The position numbers and the translations under genes are program-made. Positions 1-9,818 of a stretch of 64,000 bases of DNA are shown here, in pieces. The DNA is from Anaerolineales bacterium (GTDB taxonomy: Bacteria; Chloroflexota; Anaerolineae; Anaerolineales; Villigracilaceae). Each line of letters opens with the position of its first letter. Position 1 is the stretch's first letter. A model generated the notes under the pieces. The model was given only the letters and a program-made list of their open reading frames with translations, was not told the origin of the DNA and ran no database searches. The DNA lies in contig CAKKRM010000098.1 of assembly GCA_919902735.1 (NCBI GenBank), forward strand, positions 1,531 through 65,530, read 5' to 3'.

Positions 1-1452
1 ATGTGGCACGAATACATCAACGCAACCTCCACCGATGAGGTCATAAAATTTCTTGCGGACAAGAAAGAACATGCCCGCATTGTGGCCGGCGGCACAGACC
101 TGATCCTCGAACTTGAGCGCGGCGTCCGCAAAGGCGTGGACGCGCTCATCGACATTTCGCGCATCCCCACCCTGCAACAAATCACAATTGACGAAGACAA
201 CGTCATTCATCTTGGCCCGCTCGTCACGCACAACGATTGTGCCGCGTCCAAACTCATTCGCGGCAAAGCCTATCCCCTCGCGCGCGCCGCCTGGGAAGTG
301 GGCGCGCCGCAGATCCGCAACCGCGGCACGATTGCAGGCAACCTCATCACCGCCTCGCCCGCCAACGACACCATCACCCCGTTGATGGCGCTCGGCGCAA
401 GCGTCACATTACTTTCCACAAGAGGCGAAAGAACAATTCCTTTAAAAGATTTCTACACAGGCGTCCGCAAAAACGTGATGCAAGCCGATGAAATGCTGGT
501 GGATATTTCCTTCCCCGCCCTGACAAAAACCCAGCGCGGGACGTTCATCAAACTGGCCTTGCGCCGCGCCCAGGCCATCTCGCTTGTGAACGTGGCGGTC
601 ATTCTTAATCTGAAAGCGGATACTGTCCAATCGGCATCCATCACGCTGGGGGCCGTGACTCCCATCATCACCCACGCCGTTGAAGCGGAACAATTCCTCG
701 CAAAGAAAAAACTGACCGACAAAAATATTGCCCAGGCCGCGGAACTCGCCGTGAAATCCGCCCATCCCATTGACGATGTGCGCGGCTCTGCAAGCTACCG
801 CCGTGAAATGGTAAAGGTTATCACCGCGCGCGGCCTCACCGCCATACGCGATGAAACTGAACAGGCGGGGATGCCGAAGAGGCCGATCCTTTTGCAGGGC
901 AGGAAGACCGTGGATGGTGGACAGCAAACCACGAGCAAGTTCCCCGAACTCCCAATTGAAACCACCATCAATGGAAAGAAATACTCCTTCAAAAGTGGCC
1001 ATAGCAAAACCCTGTTGCGCCTGCTCCGTGAAGAAGGCATGTTGACAGGCACAAAAGAAGGCTGTGCGGAGGGCGAATGCGGCGCGTGTACCGTCTTTTT
1101 GGATGGACAGGCAGTCATGTCCTGCCTTGTCCCTGCGCCGCGCGCGCATGGCGCGGAAATCGTCACTGTCGAAGGTCTTGCCACCCTCACCCCAACCCAT
1201 CTCCCTGAGGGAGAGGGGCAAGAGGTGAGGGAGCAACTTCATCCCGTGCAGGAAGCCTTCATCGAGCATGGCGCTGTCCAATGCGGGTATTGCACGCCGG
1301 GCTTCATCATGTCTGGCGCAAAGCTGTTGGAAGAAAAAAGCAACCCGACAAAAAACGAGATCGAACAGGCCATCACCGGCAACCTATGCCGCTGCACCGG
1401 CTATTACAAGATCGTCAAAGCCATCGAAGATGCAAGCAAAACAAAAGCTTAA
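1..1452 (+). CDS. Molybdenum hydroxylase: FAD-binding subunit fused to [2Fe-2S] subunit (CoxM-CoxS / XdhB-XdhC type)
   Basis: N-terminal RIVAGGTDLILELERG and GAPQIRNRGTIAGNLITASPANDT (FAD-binding molybdopterin dehydrogenase); C-terminal GCAEGECGACTVFLDG and QCGYCTPGFIMS...NLCRCTGYYKI 2Fe-2S motifs. ATG at base 1, so the true start could lie upstream. Confidence 0.93.
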   Translation: MWHEYINATSTDEVIKFLADKKEHARIVAGGTDLILELERGVRKGVDALIDISRIPTLQQITIDEDNVIHLGPLVTHNDCAASKLIRGKAYPLARAAWEVGAPQIRNRGTIAGNLITASPANDTITPLMALGASVTLLSTRGERTIPLKDFYTGVRKNVMQADEMLVDISFPALTKTQRGTFIKLALRRAQAISLVNVAVILNLKADTVQSASITLGAVTPIITHAVEAEQFLAKKKLTDKNIAQAAELAVKSAHPIDDVRGSASYRREMVKVITARGLTAIRDETEQAGMPKRPILLQGRKTVDGGQQTTSKFPELPIETTINGKKYSFKSGHSKTLLRLLREEGMLTGTKEGCAEGECGACTVFLDGQAVMSCLVPAPRAHGAEIVTVEGLATLTPTHLPEGEGQEVREQLHPVQEAFIEHGAVQCGYCTPGFIMSGAKLLEEKSNPTKNEIEQAITGNLCRCTGYYKIVKAIEDASKTKA

Positions 1453-1461
1453 GAGGTAATC

Positions 1462-1884
1462 ATGGGCAAATATAGAAGTTCAGCGGTAAAAAAAGAAATA
1501 CCAAAATCACAAGGCCCGCATTTCGTCTGGCGCGGTCTGGGCTGTCTGATGATGATCATCATCCCGGTCATCTCGAGTGCGGCAGCGTATGAAACTATCA
1601 ACTATGGGCTGGATCACAAATGGACGATTCCATACCAGCTTCTTGGAACTCCGCGCCTCCCGGAAATCATCTATCAATCCGATGCGCTGTGGGCAGTGTT
1701 TGGGCGCATTACCGGAATTCAACACTTTTACGCCTACGCCGTCGTTGGAATTTTGTACATGATCGGCCTCAGCGGCTTCATATCGTTTATTTACGCGCTG
1801 ATCTATCGTATGATCAGCCCATCCCGTTGGGGACCTTTGGATGCGCCGCCCCCGAAATTCAGGCCCAAAAAATATACCCGCTAG
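1462..1884 (+). CDS. Small membrane protein (about 3 hydrophobic segments) between molybdenum hydroxylase subunits
   Basis: ORF of 140 aa, 9 bp after the upstream stop and 6 bp before the next ATG; hydrophobic stretches. Confidence 0.75.
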   Translation: MGKYRSSAVKKEIPKSQGPHFVWRGLGCLMMIIIPVISSAAAYETINYGLDHKWTIPYQLLGTPRLPEIIYQSDALWAVFGRITGIQHFYAYAVVGILYMIGLSGFISFIYALIYRMISPSRWGPLDAPPPKFRPKKYTR

Positions 1885-1890
1885 GAAGCC

Positions 1891-4089
1891 ATGTCTGAAA
1901 ACTCTGTCGGAAAATCATATCCGCGTGTGGATGCGCGCGGGAAGGTCACCGGGCAAACTCTCTACTCCGGTGATTTAGTCATGAAGGGTATGTTGCACAT
2001 GAAGATTCTCATGGCAGAACGCCCTCATGCCCGCGTGAAAGACATTCGTGTGGAAAAAGCCCTGGCCTCGCCGGGGGTTGTGGCTGTGTACACCGCAAAG
2101 GATGTGCCGCTCAACGAGTATGGATTGCAAATTCCAGACCAGCCCGTGCTATGCGGCCCGGGCGCGAGCAAGCCACACACAGACATCGTCCGCTTCGTGG
2201 GGGATCAAGTTGCAGTCGTGGTCGCCAACTTCGAGGTCGAGGCAGAGGCGGCGATGAAATTGATCGAGGTGGATTACGAAGACCTTCCGCTTCTTTCCGA
2301 CCCGATCACTGCCATGCGTCCCGATGCGCCTCTCCTACATCCAGACAGGGGCGCCACGAACGTGTGCGTGCATTACAAAATCCGCAAAGGGAATGTGGAC
2401 GCGGCCTTCGCCAACGCCGATGTGATCGTCGAAGGCGAATATCACACCCCCGTTCAGGAACATGCCTACCTCCAGCCCGAAGCGGGACTGGCCTATATCG
2501 ACGAGCAGGGACTTGTCACCGTGGAAGCCGCAGGCCAGTGGACACATGCTGACCGGGAAACCATCGCACATGCCCTGGGTCTGCCAGATGAAATGGTGCG
2601 CGTGGTCTACCCTGCCATCGGCGGCGCGTTCGGCGGACGGGAAGATATGTCTGTGCAGATCGTGCTGGCTCTCGCCGCGTGGAAGTTACAGCGGCCGGTC
2701 AAGATCGTCTGGTCGCGGCGCGAATCGATCATTGGGCACGGCAAACGTCACGAGGTATTTCTCAAAGCCAAATGGGGAGCTACCAGCGAAGGAAAACTCG
2801 TCGCAGCAGAATCAGAATTGGTTGGGGATGGAGGCGCGTACATGTACACCTCCAACAAGGTGCTTGGCAACGCGGCCATCACATCCACAGGCCCGTACTT
2901 CATCCCGAATGTAAAAGTGGATGTGTACGGGGTGTACACCAACAACCTGCCCGGCGCAGCCTTCCGCGGGTTCGGCGCGCCGCAAGCCCTGTTCATGGCT
3001 GAGTCGCAAATGAATAAACTCGCCGAACAGCTTGGCATGGACGCGGTGGAGTTCCGCCTGCTGAATGCCCTGCGCGATGGCGATACGCTGGGCGTTGGCA
3101 CGCCTGCCCCCAACCCTGTCAGCATCGTCGAATGCATTGAAGCCGCGCGCGATAAATTTGGCTGGAAGAAACGCAACACGCAACACGCAACACGCAACAA
3201 ACAGCGGGCATCAATCGTCCGTGGTCGAGGTTTTGCGGCGGGCTTCAAGAATGTTGGCTTCTCTTTTGGCTATCAGGAAAACTGCTGGGCGAAAGTTGAA
3301 ATTCACGGCAACGGCGCAATGGATCGCGTTATCGTCCATCACGCGGGCGCGGAGGTTGGGCAAGGCACACACACGGTCATGATCCAGATGGCCGCGCAGG
3401 TTCTTGGAATTCCCGAAAGCAAAGTGGAATTGCGGACTTCGGACTCAGCCACGCAAGGCAACCCTGGCTCTGCCTCCGCTTCGCGCCTGACCTTTATGGC
3501 TGGCAACTCGATCAAAGGAGCAGCGGAAGCCGCCCTGGCAAAATGGAATGTAGAAGAGCGCCCCGCGATTGCAGAGTTCAAATACCTTGCGCCGCGCACA
3601 ACTCCATTCGACAAAGAGACGGGCTATTCCATGCCCAATTTTCAATATGCGTATGTGGCCCAGGCCGCCGAAGTGGAAGTGGATACGGAGACGGGCCACG
3701 TCCGCGTCATCCGTTTGGTCTCTGCGGATGATGTCGGCAAAGCCATCAACCCCGACCTGGTGGTCGGTCAAATTGAAGGCGCGGTGGTGCAGGCGCACGG
3801 CTACGCCCTCCTCGAAGAGTACAAGATGAAAGACGGCAAAGTGCTCACCGATCAGTTCAGCACCTATCTCATCCCCACCATTTGGGATATCCCCGAAAAA
3901 GTGGAATCCGTTTTGGTGGAAGTCCCCGACCCGAACGGTCCCTGGGGCGCGCGCGGCATGGGCGAATTGCCCTACCTGCCCGTTGCGCCAGCCATCGCGG
4001 CGGCCATCCACGACGCGACTGGTGTTTGGATCAGCGAATTCCCGTTTACGCCGGAGCGTGTGTTGAGGGCGTTGGGGAAGATTGAGTAG
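1891..4089 (+). CDS. Molybdenum hydroxylase, molybdopterin-binding large subunit (xanthine dehydrogenase/CoxL family)
   Basis: IGGAFGGREDMSVQ, GAAFRGFGAPQALF, GQGTHTVMIQ, WGARGMGELPYLP (catalytic Glu region). Confidence 0.94.
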   Translation: MSENSVGKSYPRVDARGKVTGQTLYSGDLVMKGMLHMKILMAERPHARVKDIRVEKALASPGVVAVYTAKDVPLNEYGLQIPDQPVLCGPGASKPHTDIVRFVGDQVAVVVANFEVEAEAAMKLIEVDYEDLPLLSDPITAMRPDAPLLHPDRGATNVCVHYKIRKGNVDAAFANADVIVEGEYHTPVQEHAYLQPEAGLAYIDEQGLVTVEAAGQWTHADRETIAHALGLPDEMVRVVYPAIGGAFGGREDMSVQIVLALAAWKLQRPVKIVWSRRESIIGHGKRHEVFLKAKWGATSEGKLVAAESELVGDGGAYMYTSNKVLGNAAITSTGPYFIPNVKVDVYGVYTNNLPGAAFRGFGAPQALFMAESQMNKLAEQLGMDAVEFRLLNALRDGDTLGVGTPAPNPVSIVECIEAARDKFGWKKRNTQHATRNKQRASIVRGRGFAAGFKNVGFSFGYQENCWAKVEIHGNGAMDRVIVHHAGAEVGQGTHTVMIQMAAQVLGIPESKVELRTSDSATQGNPGSASASRLTFMAGNSIKGAAEAALAKWNVEERPAIAEFKYLAPRTTPFDKETGYSMPNFQYAYVAQAAEVEVDTETGHVRVIRLVSADDVGKAINPDLVVGQIEGAVVQAHGYALLEEYKMKDGKVLTDQFSTYLIPTIWDIPEKVESVLVEVPDPNGPWGARGMGELPYLPVAPAIAAAIHDATGVWISEFPFTPERVLRALGKIE

Positions 4090-4145
4090 AGCTGGAATCC
4101 AGAAGGTGTTATGACACACCTATTCAACAGAGGTAATATAAAAGT

Positions 4146-4721
4146 ATGAACAACATTAATGGCAAGAAAAAGAAGTTGTCACCAGAACAACGTGAAGAAC
4201 TACTCAGGGCATTGAAAGTCCGTTTCGAGAAAAACATGAACCGTCATAAAGGTCTTGAGTGGGCCAACGTACAAGCCAAGCTGGAAGCTAATACTGAAAA
4301 ACTGTGGTCGCTCCATGAAATGGAAAGAACTGGCGGCGAAGCGGATGTTGTTGGTCATGATAAAAAGACGGGCGAATACATTTTTTATGATTGTTCAGCG
4401 GAAAGTCCTAAAGGCCGCAGAAGTGTTTGTTACGACCGTGAAGCGCTGGAGTCAAGGAAAGAACATAAACCAGAAAATAACGCCATGGATATGGCTGCTG
4501 CCATGGGCATTGAACTTTTAACGGAGGAACAATATCGGGAATTGCAGAAACTTGGAAATTTCGATATGAAAACATCGAGCTGGATAAAAACACCTTCTGA
4601 GATTAGAAAACTCGGCGGCGCCATCTTTGCTGATTTCCGCTACGGCAATGTCTTCGTGTATCACAACGGCGCAGAATCTTACTATGCCGCCAGGGCGTTC
4701 CGTGGCTCGTTAAGGGTCTAG
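4146..4721 (+). CDS. DUF4256 family protein
   Basis: 191 aa; GGEADVVGHDKKTGEYIFYDCSAESPKGRRSVCYD and AMDMAAAMGIELLTEEQYRELQ typical of DUF4256. Confidence 0.8.
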   Translation: MNNINGKKKKLSPEQREELLRALKVRFEKNMNRHKGLEWANVQAKLEANTEKLWSLHEMERTGGEADVVGHDKKTGEYIFYDCSAESPKGRRSVCYDREALESRKEHKPENNAMDMAAAMGIELLTEEQYRELQKLGNFDMKTSSWIKTPSEIRKLGGAIFADFRYGNVFVYHNGAESYYAARAFRGSLRV

Positions 4722-4907
4722 CGCCCGAAGGACACACCGCAATGGCGCACGGTGCAAGTGCCGGGACGATGTGAGCGGAGCGAAGGGTCTCTACGACAAT
4801 CTCAGAGACCCTTCGGTCACGAAGAGCACGCTCCCTCAGGGCGACATGCAAAGTGACATGAGCAAAAAATACTACGGCGGGCGCGATATAATAAGCTATC
4901 TCCGATT

Positions 4908-5783
4908 ATGCCTTTCCCCTATTTGGACGAAACCAAGGAACTAAATGAAGTCACCCGCAGGGAGGCGGCGGGTTCTTTCGTTGCGCTGCCTGACGGAGTC
5001 ACCCATTTCGAGCTTGGCGGCCCTGCAAACGGAAAGACGATTGTCCTTGTGCATGGCTTCTCTGTCCCGTACTTTATCTTTGACCCTTTGTTCGAGTTCC
5101 TGAAAAATTCTGGCTTTCGAGTCTTAAGATACGATCTGCTGGGGCGCGGATATTCGGACAAGCCCAATCTGCGCTACGATATTCATTTGTTCGTCAAACA
5201 ACTCAAAGACCTGCTCGATGCGCTCAACTTAAACGAAATCACCCTGCTGGGGCTTTCCATGGGCGGGCCTGTCACAACCGCGTTCATTCAAGAACACCCG
5301 CGTTATGTCCGCAAACACATCCTCATCGACCCCTCAGGTGGAACAAGCGTGGAACTCACCCGCCTGCTCAAGCTGACAAGACTGCCGATCCTTGGCGAAT
5401 TAATCATCGGCTTGTTCGGGAGCAAAAACCTGATCAAGGGCATCGCCTCGGACTTTTTCGACCCGAAGCTGGTCGGGCAATTCCAGGCAAAATACAAAAT
5501 CCAAATGGAATATAAGGGGTTCAAACGCGCCATCCTGTCCACCATGCGCAGCGGGATGCTGGAGTCGTTCCTTGAAACGTATCGGAATGTCGGCGCGTTG
5601 AAAAAGCCCACGCTGGTCTTCTGGGGAAAGGATGACAAGACAACTCCCTACCAAGATCACACCCTGATTATGCAGGCTTTGCCCCATGCGGAATTCCACG
5701 CAATCGAAAACTGCGGTCATCTCCCGCACTACGAAAAGCCCGAAGTTTTCAACCCTATTTTATTGGAGTTTTTATCGAGATGA
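4908..5783 (+). CDS. Alpha/beta hydrolase
   Basis: VLVHGFSVPYFIFDP, LLGLSMGGPV nucleophile elbow, GHLPHYEKPEVF. Confidence 0.9.
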   Translation: MPFPYLDETKELNEVTRREAAGSFVALPDGVTHFELGGPANGKTIVLVHGFSVPYFIFDPLFEFLKNSGFRVLRYDLLGRGYSDKPNLRYDIHLFVKQLKDLLDALNLNEITLLGLSMGGPVTTAFIQEHPRYVRKHILIDPSGGTSVELTRLLKLTRLPILGELIIGLFGSKNLIKGIASDFFDPKLVGQFQAKYKIQMEYKGFKRAILSTMRSGMLESFLETYRNVGALKKPTLVFWGKDDKTTPYQDHTLIMQALPHAEFHAIENCGHLPHYEKPEVFNPILLEFLSR

Positions 5784-6526
5784 ACAAAATCAAAAATTAC
5801 ATCTACCGAAATAGGCACAGTATCGCCGTTTTCGTTCTGCTCAACACCGCCTGCCTGGTCTGTATTTTGCTGGTGGCGGCGCGGGTGGCATACACAGACT
5901 CTAGGCGGCATACGGGTTTGATTTGGAATCTCTTCCTCGCATGGATTCCGTTCATTTTGGCATACGTGGCGCACGCTGTTTCATGGAAACGCACCTGGTT
6001 GTATCTTGTCATTCCAGTCATCGCCTTCCTCTGGCTGATCTTCTTCCCCAACGCGCCGTATATGCTCACCGACCTGCAAGACCTTGCGCGCGCAGGCGGG
6101 GTGGGCGCTCCGCTTTGGTATGACGTGCTGATCGTAGTCTGGAGCTCGTGGACAGGCACCCTGCTCGGCGTGATTTCCCTGTACCTGATGCAGGACATCA
6201 TCTTCCGCACCGTTGGACGATGGGCAGGATGGGTCTTTGTCTTTGTAATTTCCGGGTTGAGCAGTTTCGGCATTTACATCGGGCGTTTTGTGCGCCTCAA
6301 CTCATGGGACATTCTGCAAAACCCCGCCGAAACCACCATGGAAATCCTCGGCCTCGTTATCGACCCAAGTATGCGCCTCGCCGCGTTCACCATCCTGTAC
6401 ACATTTTTCTTCCTTTTCGTTTTCGTGCTCCTGTATTCGTTCAGCCATATGCTGCAAGAGCAGGCGATCAGAGCGCAAAGCACCCCCGAACAACTTGCAT
6501 CCACACAGCCGACGCAGGTAAATTAA
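5780..6526 (+). CDS. DUF1361 membrane protein (paralog 1)
   Basis: WNLFLAWIPFILAYVAH...FLWLIFFPNAPYMLTDLQDL...WYDVLIV signature; overlaps the upstream stop (ATGA). Confidence 0.85.
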   Translation: MNKIKNYIYRNRHSIAVFVLLNTACLVCILLVAARVAYTDSRRHTGLIWNLFLAWIPFILAYVAHAVSWKRTWLYLVIPVIAFLWLIFFPNAPYMLTDLQDLARAGGVGAPLWYDVLIVVWSSWTGTLLGVISLYLMQDIIFRTVGRWAGWVFVFVISGLSSFGIYIGRFVRLNSWDILQNPAETTMEILGLVIDPSMRLAAFTILYTFFFLFVFVLLYSFSHMLQEQAIRAQSTPEQLASTQPTQVN

Positions 6527-6826
6527 TCTCACCTTACGCAGTTCAATCCCCAAACCGTATCCCAAAAACCATAATCATTTGACCCCTACGGGGTCGCAGG
6601 GCTTCTTGCGTAAGATCAGGTAATAAGTCACCTTACGCAGTCTAGCCACAGCCCGCAGGGTAATAAGCGAACGGAGTTTTTGAATTTTTTTTCTCGAGGT
6701 TTTCTCTGTGAACTCTGTGGCAAATCCTCGCCCTGCGTAAGGTGAGTCAATAATATTAATTGCGAGTCTTTGCAAGTCATTGCAAGCGGAAGCCGCTACA
6801 ATTGGAGAAAAAAATTGGAGACTGGT

Positions 6827-7540
6827 ATGATTCAAAACATGTACATCAAACTGCAACCCTTCAAGTTTCGGCTGACAGTCTTCGGCTTATTGTGCGGCTC
6901 GAGCCTGCTTTCGGTGGTGTTGTTCCGCGTCCGCACGCTATTGAGCGGCTCCGAAGATTACACCTTCCTGGTCTGGAATCTCTTCCTCGCGTGGATTCCG
7001 CTTGGGATGGCGTACGCAGCTTCGAGCTTCGCAAAGAAGCGCAGGCATCTTTTCGTCGCCATGCCATTGGCCGCCATCCTCTGGCTGGTGTTCTTTCCCA
7101 ATGCGCCCTACATCCTGACAGACCTGCAGCACCTCAGCCATCCGCGCCCAAACATCCCCGTATGGTTCGACATGCTGCTCATCAACTGGTTTGCATGGAC
7201 GGGGATTCTGCTCGGCGTGTTCTCCCTTTTTATGATGCACGATATTGTGCGGCGCGCGTTCGGGCGCGTGGCGGGCTGGTTTTTTGTGCTTACCGTCAGC
7301 ACACTCAGCGGGCTTGGCATTTACATTGGCCGTTTCCTGCGCTGGAATTCATGGGACCTGCTCTTCCATCCGTTTGAACGATTAACAGACTTCCTGTATT
7401 ATGCAACCCACCCGAGCCTGCAATCCATCGTATTCATCAGTGTGTTCTCGGCTTTCTTCATTTTTATCTACATCACCCTGTATGCCTTCGGCTTGTTATT
7501 TCACGAACAAATGCATCAGGTTCCAAAGGAAATTTCATGA
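6827..7540 (+). CDS. DUF1361 membrane protein (paralog 2)
   Basis: WNLFLAWIPLGMAYAAS...ILWLVFFPNAPYILTDLQHL, closely related to the preceding gene; start MIQNMYIKLQ chosen over the longer ORF. Confidence 0.85.
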   Translation: MIQNMYIKLQPFKFRLTVFGLLCGSSLLSVVLFRVRTLLSGSEDYTFLVWNLFLAWIPLGMAYAASSFAKKRRHLFVAMPLAAILWLVFFPNAPYILTDLQHLSHPRPNIPVWFDMLLINWFAWTGILLGVFSLFMMHDIVRRAFGRVAGWFFVLTVSTLSGLGIYIGRFLRWNSWDLLFHPFERLTDFLYYATHPSLQSIVFISVFSAFFIFIYITLYAFGLLFHEQMHQVPKEIS

Positions 7541-8361
7541 ACCCTCTCATCTTAATTCGCGGCGGCGGCGACCTTGCAAGCGGCGTGGCTTTGCGCCTGC
7601 ATCGCGTCGGCTTTCAAGTGGCGATCCTCGAACTGGACAAACCACTCGCGGTGCGCCGCAGCGTTTGCTTTTCAGAAGCAGTGTACGAGGGAATGCAAAC
7701 TGTCGAGGGTGTCATCTCAAGGCTTGTGTCGGCAGACCAGTTTCAGGTCACGTTGGAGGCGGGTGAAATTCCAGCGCTGGTCGACCCGAATGCAAACATC
7801 CTTCGCAATCAATTTTTGACGAGTCCGCGATCCACTTTTCTTGTGGATGCAAGATTGTTGAAGTCTGAACCTGAACCGCTGAGCATGAACATCCCGCTTC
7901 ATATCGGACTTGGGCCTGGATTCCGCGCAGGAGAGAATTGCCACGCTGTGATAGAAACCCGCCGCAGCCACACCCTCGGCAGGGCGCTGTGGAGCGGAGA
8001 GACCCAACCCGACAACGGCCAGCCCGATGGCGACTCACGCCGCGTGCTGCGTGCGCCAGACTCCGGGACGTTGATTCCCCTCGCAGAGATTGGTGACCAC
8101 GTCAAGGAAGGCCAACTCATTGCAGAGATTCAATCGTCAACCGAAAATCGAAAATCGAAAATCGTAAGTCCCTTCAACGGCCTCCTGCGCGGACTGATCC
8201 ACCCGCGCGTGGAGATCACCGCAGGCATGAAGATCGGCGACGTGGACGCGCGCAACGACCCGTCCATGTGCAAGCTGGTTTCAGACAAGGCGCTTTCCGT
8301 TGGCGGCGGCGTTCTGGAAGCGGTGTTGATAAAACTGAGGGAATTTGAAAATTTAGAGTAA
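7537..8361 (+). CDS. yqeB: Selenium-dependent molybdenum hydroxylase accessory protein, YqeB/EF2563 family
   Basis: LILIRGGGDLASGVALRLHRVGFQVAILELDKPLAVRRSVCFSEAVYEG; LGPGFRAGENCHAVIETRRSHTLGRALWSG; ATGA overlap with the upstream gene. Confidence 0.88.
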   Translation: MNPLILIRGGGDLASGVALRLHRVGFQVAILELDKPLAVRRSVCFSEAVYEGMQTVEGVISRLVSADQFQVTLEAGEIPALVDPNANILRNQFLTSPRSTFLVDARLLKSEPEPLSMNIPLHIGLGPGFRAGENCHAVIETRRSHTLGRALWSGETQPDNGQPDGDSRRVLRAPDSGTLIPLAEIGDHVKEGQLIAEIQSSTENRKSKIVSPFNGLLRGLIHPRVEITAGMKIGDVDARNDPSMCKLVSDKALSVGGGVLEAVLIKLREFENLE

Positions 8362-8519
8362 GCCTGTCCATTGCTGGCGCGCATCTCTCTCGTCCAAACC
8401 CTAACCCACAGGGCTAATATCTCCTTTTTGGTTGTGAATTTCGACAAGGATAATCGCGCGCCTGTTCAATTACTGGCAAAGACTAACATTTGGCAATCAC
8501 CTTTCCCAACCCGGCACAA

Positions 8520-8609
8520 ACTAGTGCCCGAACAACTTAAAATTGATGGGTAAAAGCGGCGAAATTCAGCCACTTTTACCCTACATCTTCATGTTGTTCG
8601 GGTACTAGA
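8520..8609. repeat. ~90-bp palindromic element
   Basis: CTAGTGCCCGAACAAC...GGGTAAAAGCGGC versus reverse complement of the right arm CTAGTACCCGAACAAC...GGGTAAAAGTGGC. Confidence 0.75.
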
Positions 8610-8683
8610 CATGGTCGCGCGCCATTCTTCATCGCCTGTCAAACCGCTCACTGTTTTAATCAGGACTTTATCGGCAATAAGCA

Positions 8684-8757
8684 AACACCGTCCCGAAGGT
8701 TTTTTCCGAGCAATTGAACTGCCTGACGGGCAACCTTCGGGACGGTGTTTATGTCTG
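8684..8757. repeat. Long stem-loop in the convergent intergenic region (possible terminator)
   Basis: 19-bp perfect inverted repeat AAACACCGTCCCGAAGGTT ... AACCTTCGGGACGGTGTTT. Confidence 0.7.
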
Positions 8758-8772
8758 TTTAAAAAAATAAAC

Positions 8773-9681
8773 TCACTGGCGGGAATTTATCATTTCCCTG
8801 TCAAAGATGGCGGGGCTGGTGTATTGCCGATCCTGCAACAGGGCGCGGGCGCGCTGGATATCGTGTAATATTTTCTGGATGTCTTCATAATCTTCGTCGC
8901 AAAGCAGCACGCCCAAATTCACGCGCAGGCCAAGCCCCTGGTCGTTATCTTCGACAAATTTTTTCATGCCGTCTCGTACGCGGCCCGCAATGCGAAGCGG
9001 GGCTTCCGGGTTGGGAATATCCTCTATCAGCGTAAGAAAAACCCCATCGGTCGGCGACCAGGCCATGGTGTCCGTAGGTCGAAGCGTGATCCTGAATTGG
9101 TCTGCCAGTTTGCGGTAAAACGTATTAAATTCCCCATCGCTCATTTGCTTCTTTAATAATGAAGTTTGAGCCACATCCGCAAACAGAACCCCAAAGCGGC
9201 GCAATCCCGTTTGTTTGACGCGCTCCAAAGAAAACGCAAGCCGCACAGTGAAAAAAGAATATGTGTAAAGCCCGGTTATCTTATCGTGAGCGGGTTCGCG
9301 CATGGCTCCCTGGGTGGCCTGCAAACGCTGCACGAGGCTGCTCAACTGGTTGATGTCCACAGGTTTCAGCAGGAGCAGGTCCGGCTCCACGGGCAGGCTG
9401 TCGGCATAGGGAGCGTAGGCAGTGATAACCACCACAGGGATGCTGCTCATGCGCTCGTCGGCGCGCATTCGCCTCAATATTTCAACGCCAGACATGCCCG
9501 GCAATTGCAGGTCCAGCAAAACAATGTTTGGCAGCATTGTCTCGACCCGTTCCATGGCCTCTATGCCGTTCAGAACGATCTCGGTATGATAGCCTGCAAT
9601 ATCCAGCACGTGCCGAAACAACGCGACAATATCGCGGTCGTCTTCCACGATCAATGCAACTGGTTTTTCCATGAGGCACAC
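8773..9681 (-). CDS. Response regulator, receiver domain plus degenerate GGDEF-like output domain
   Basis: ALIVEDDRDIVALFRHVL, NIVLLDLQLPGMSGVEILRRMR, VVVITAY receiver motifs; C-terminal DKITGLYTYSFFTVRLAFSLERVKQ resembles a GGDEF N-terminus without the GGDEF motif. Confidence 0.88.
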   Translation of the reverse strand: MCLMEKPVALIVEDDRDIVALFRHVLDIAGYHTEIVLNGIEAMERVETMLPNIVLLDLQLPGMSGVEILRRMRADERMSSIPVVVITAYAPYADSLPVEPDLLLLKPVDINQLSSLVQRLQATQGAMREPAHDKITGLYTYSFFTVRLAFSLERVKQTGLRRFGVLFADVAQTSLLKKQMSDGEFNTFYRKLADQFRITLRPTDTMAWSPTDGVFLTLIEDIPNPEAPLRIAGRVRDGMKKFVEDNDQGLGLRVNLGVLLCDEDYEDIQKILHDIQRARALLQDRQYTSPAIFDREMINSRQ

Positions 9682-9818
9682 CCTTTAACCTTCACAACAT
9701 GAGAACAAATTCAACAAAAAAGAATACTCTTTGATTATACGATTCTTTGCAAAAATGCCAAAGAAAATTCCATTGCAAATATACCCAGCGCGGGCATTAT
9801 ATAACGTACAATTGCGGC

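Noticed and set aside
442-1281. 279-aa minus-strand ORF as a gene
   Set aside because: Fully antisense to the conserved FAD/2Fe-2S subunit; no recognisable motifs.
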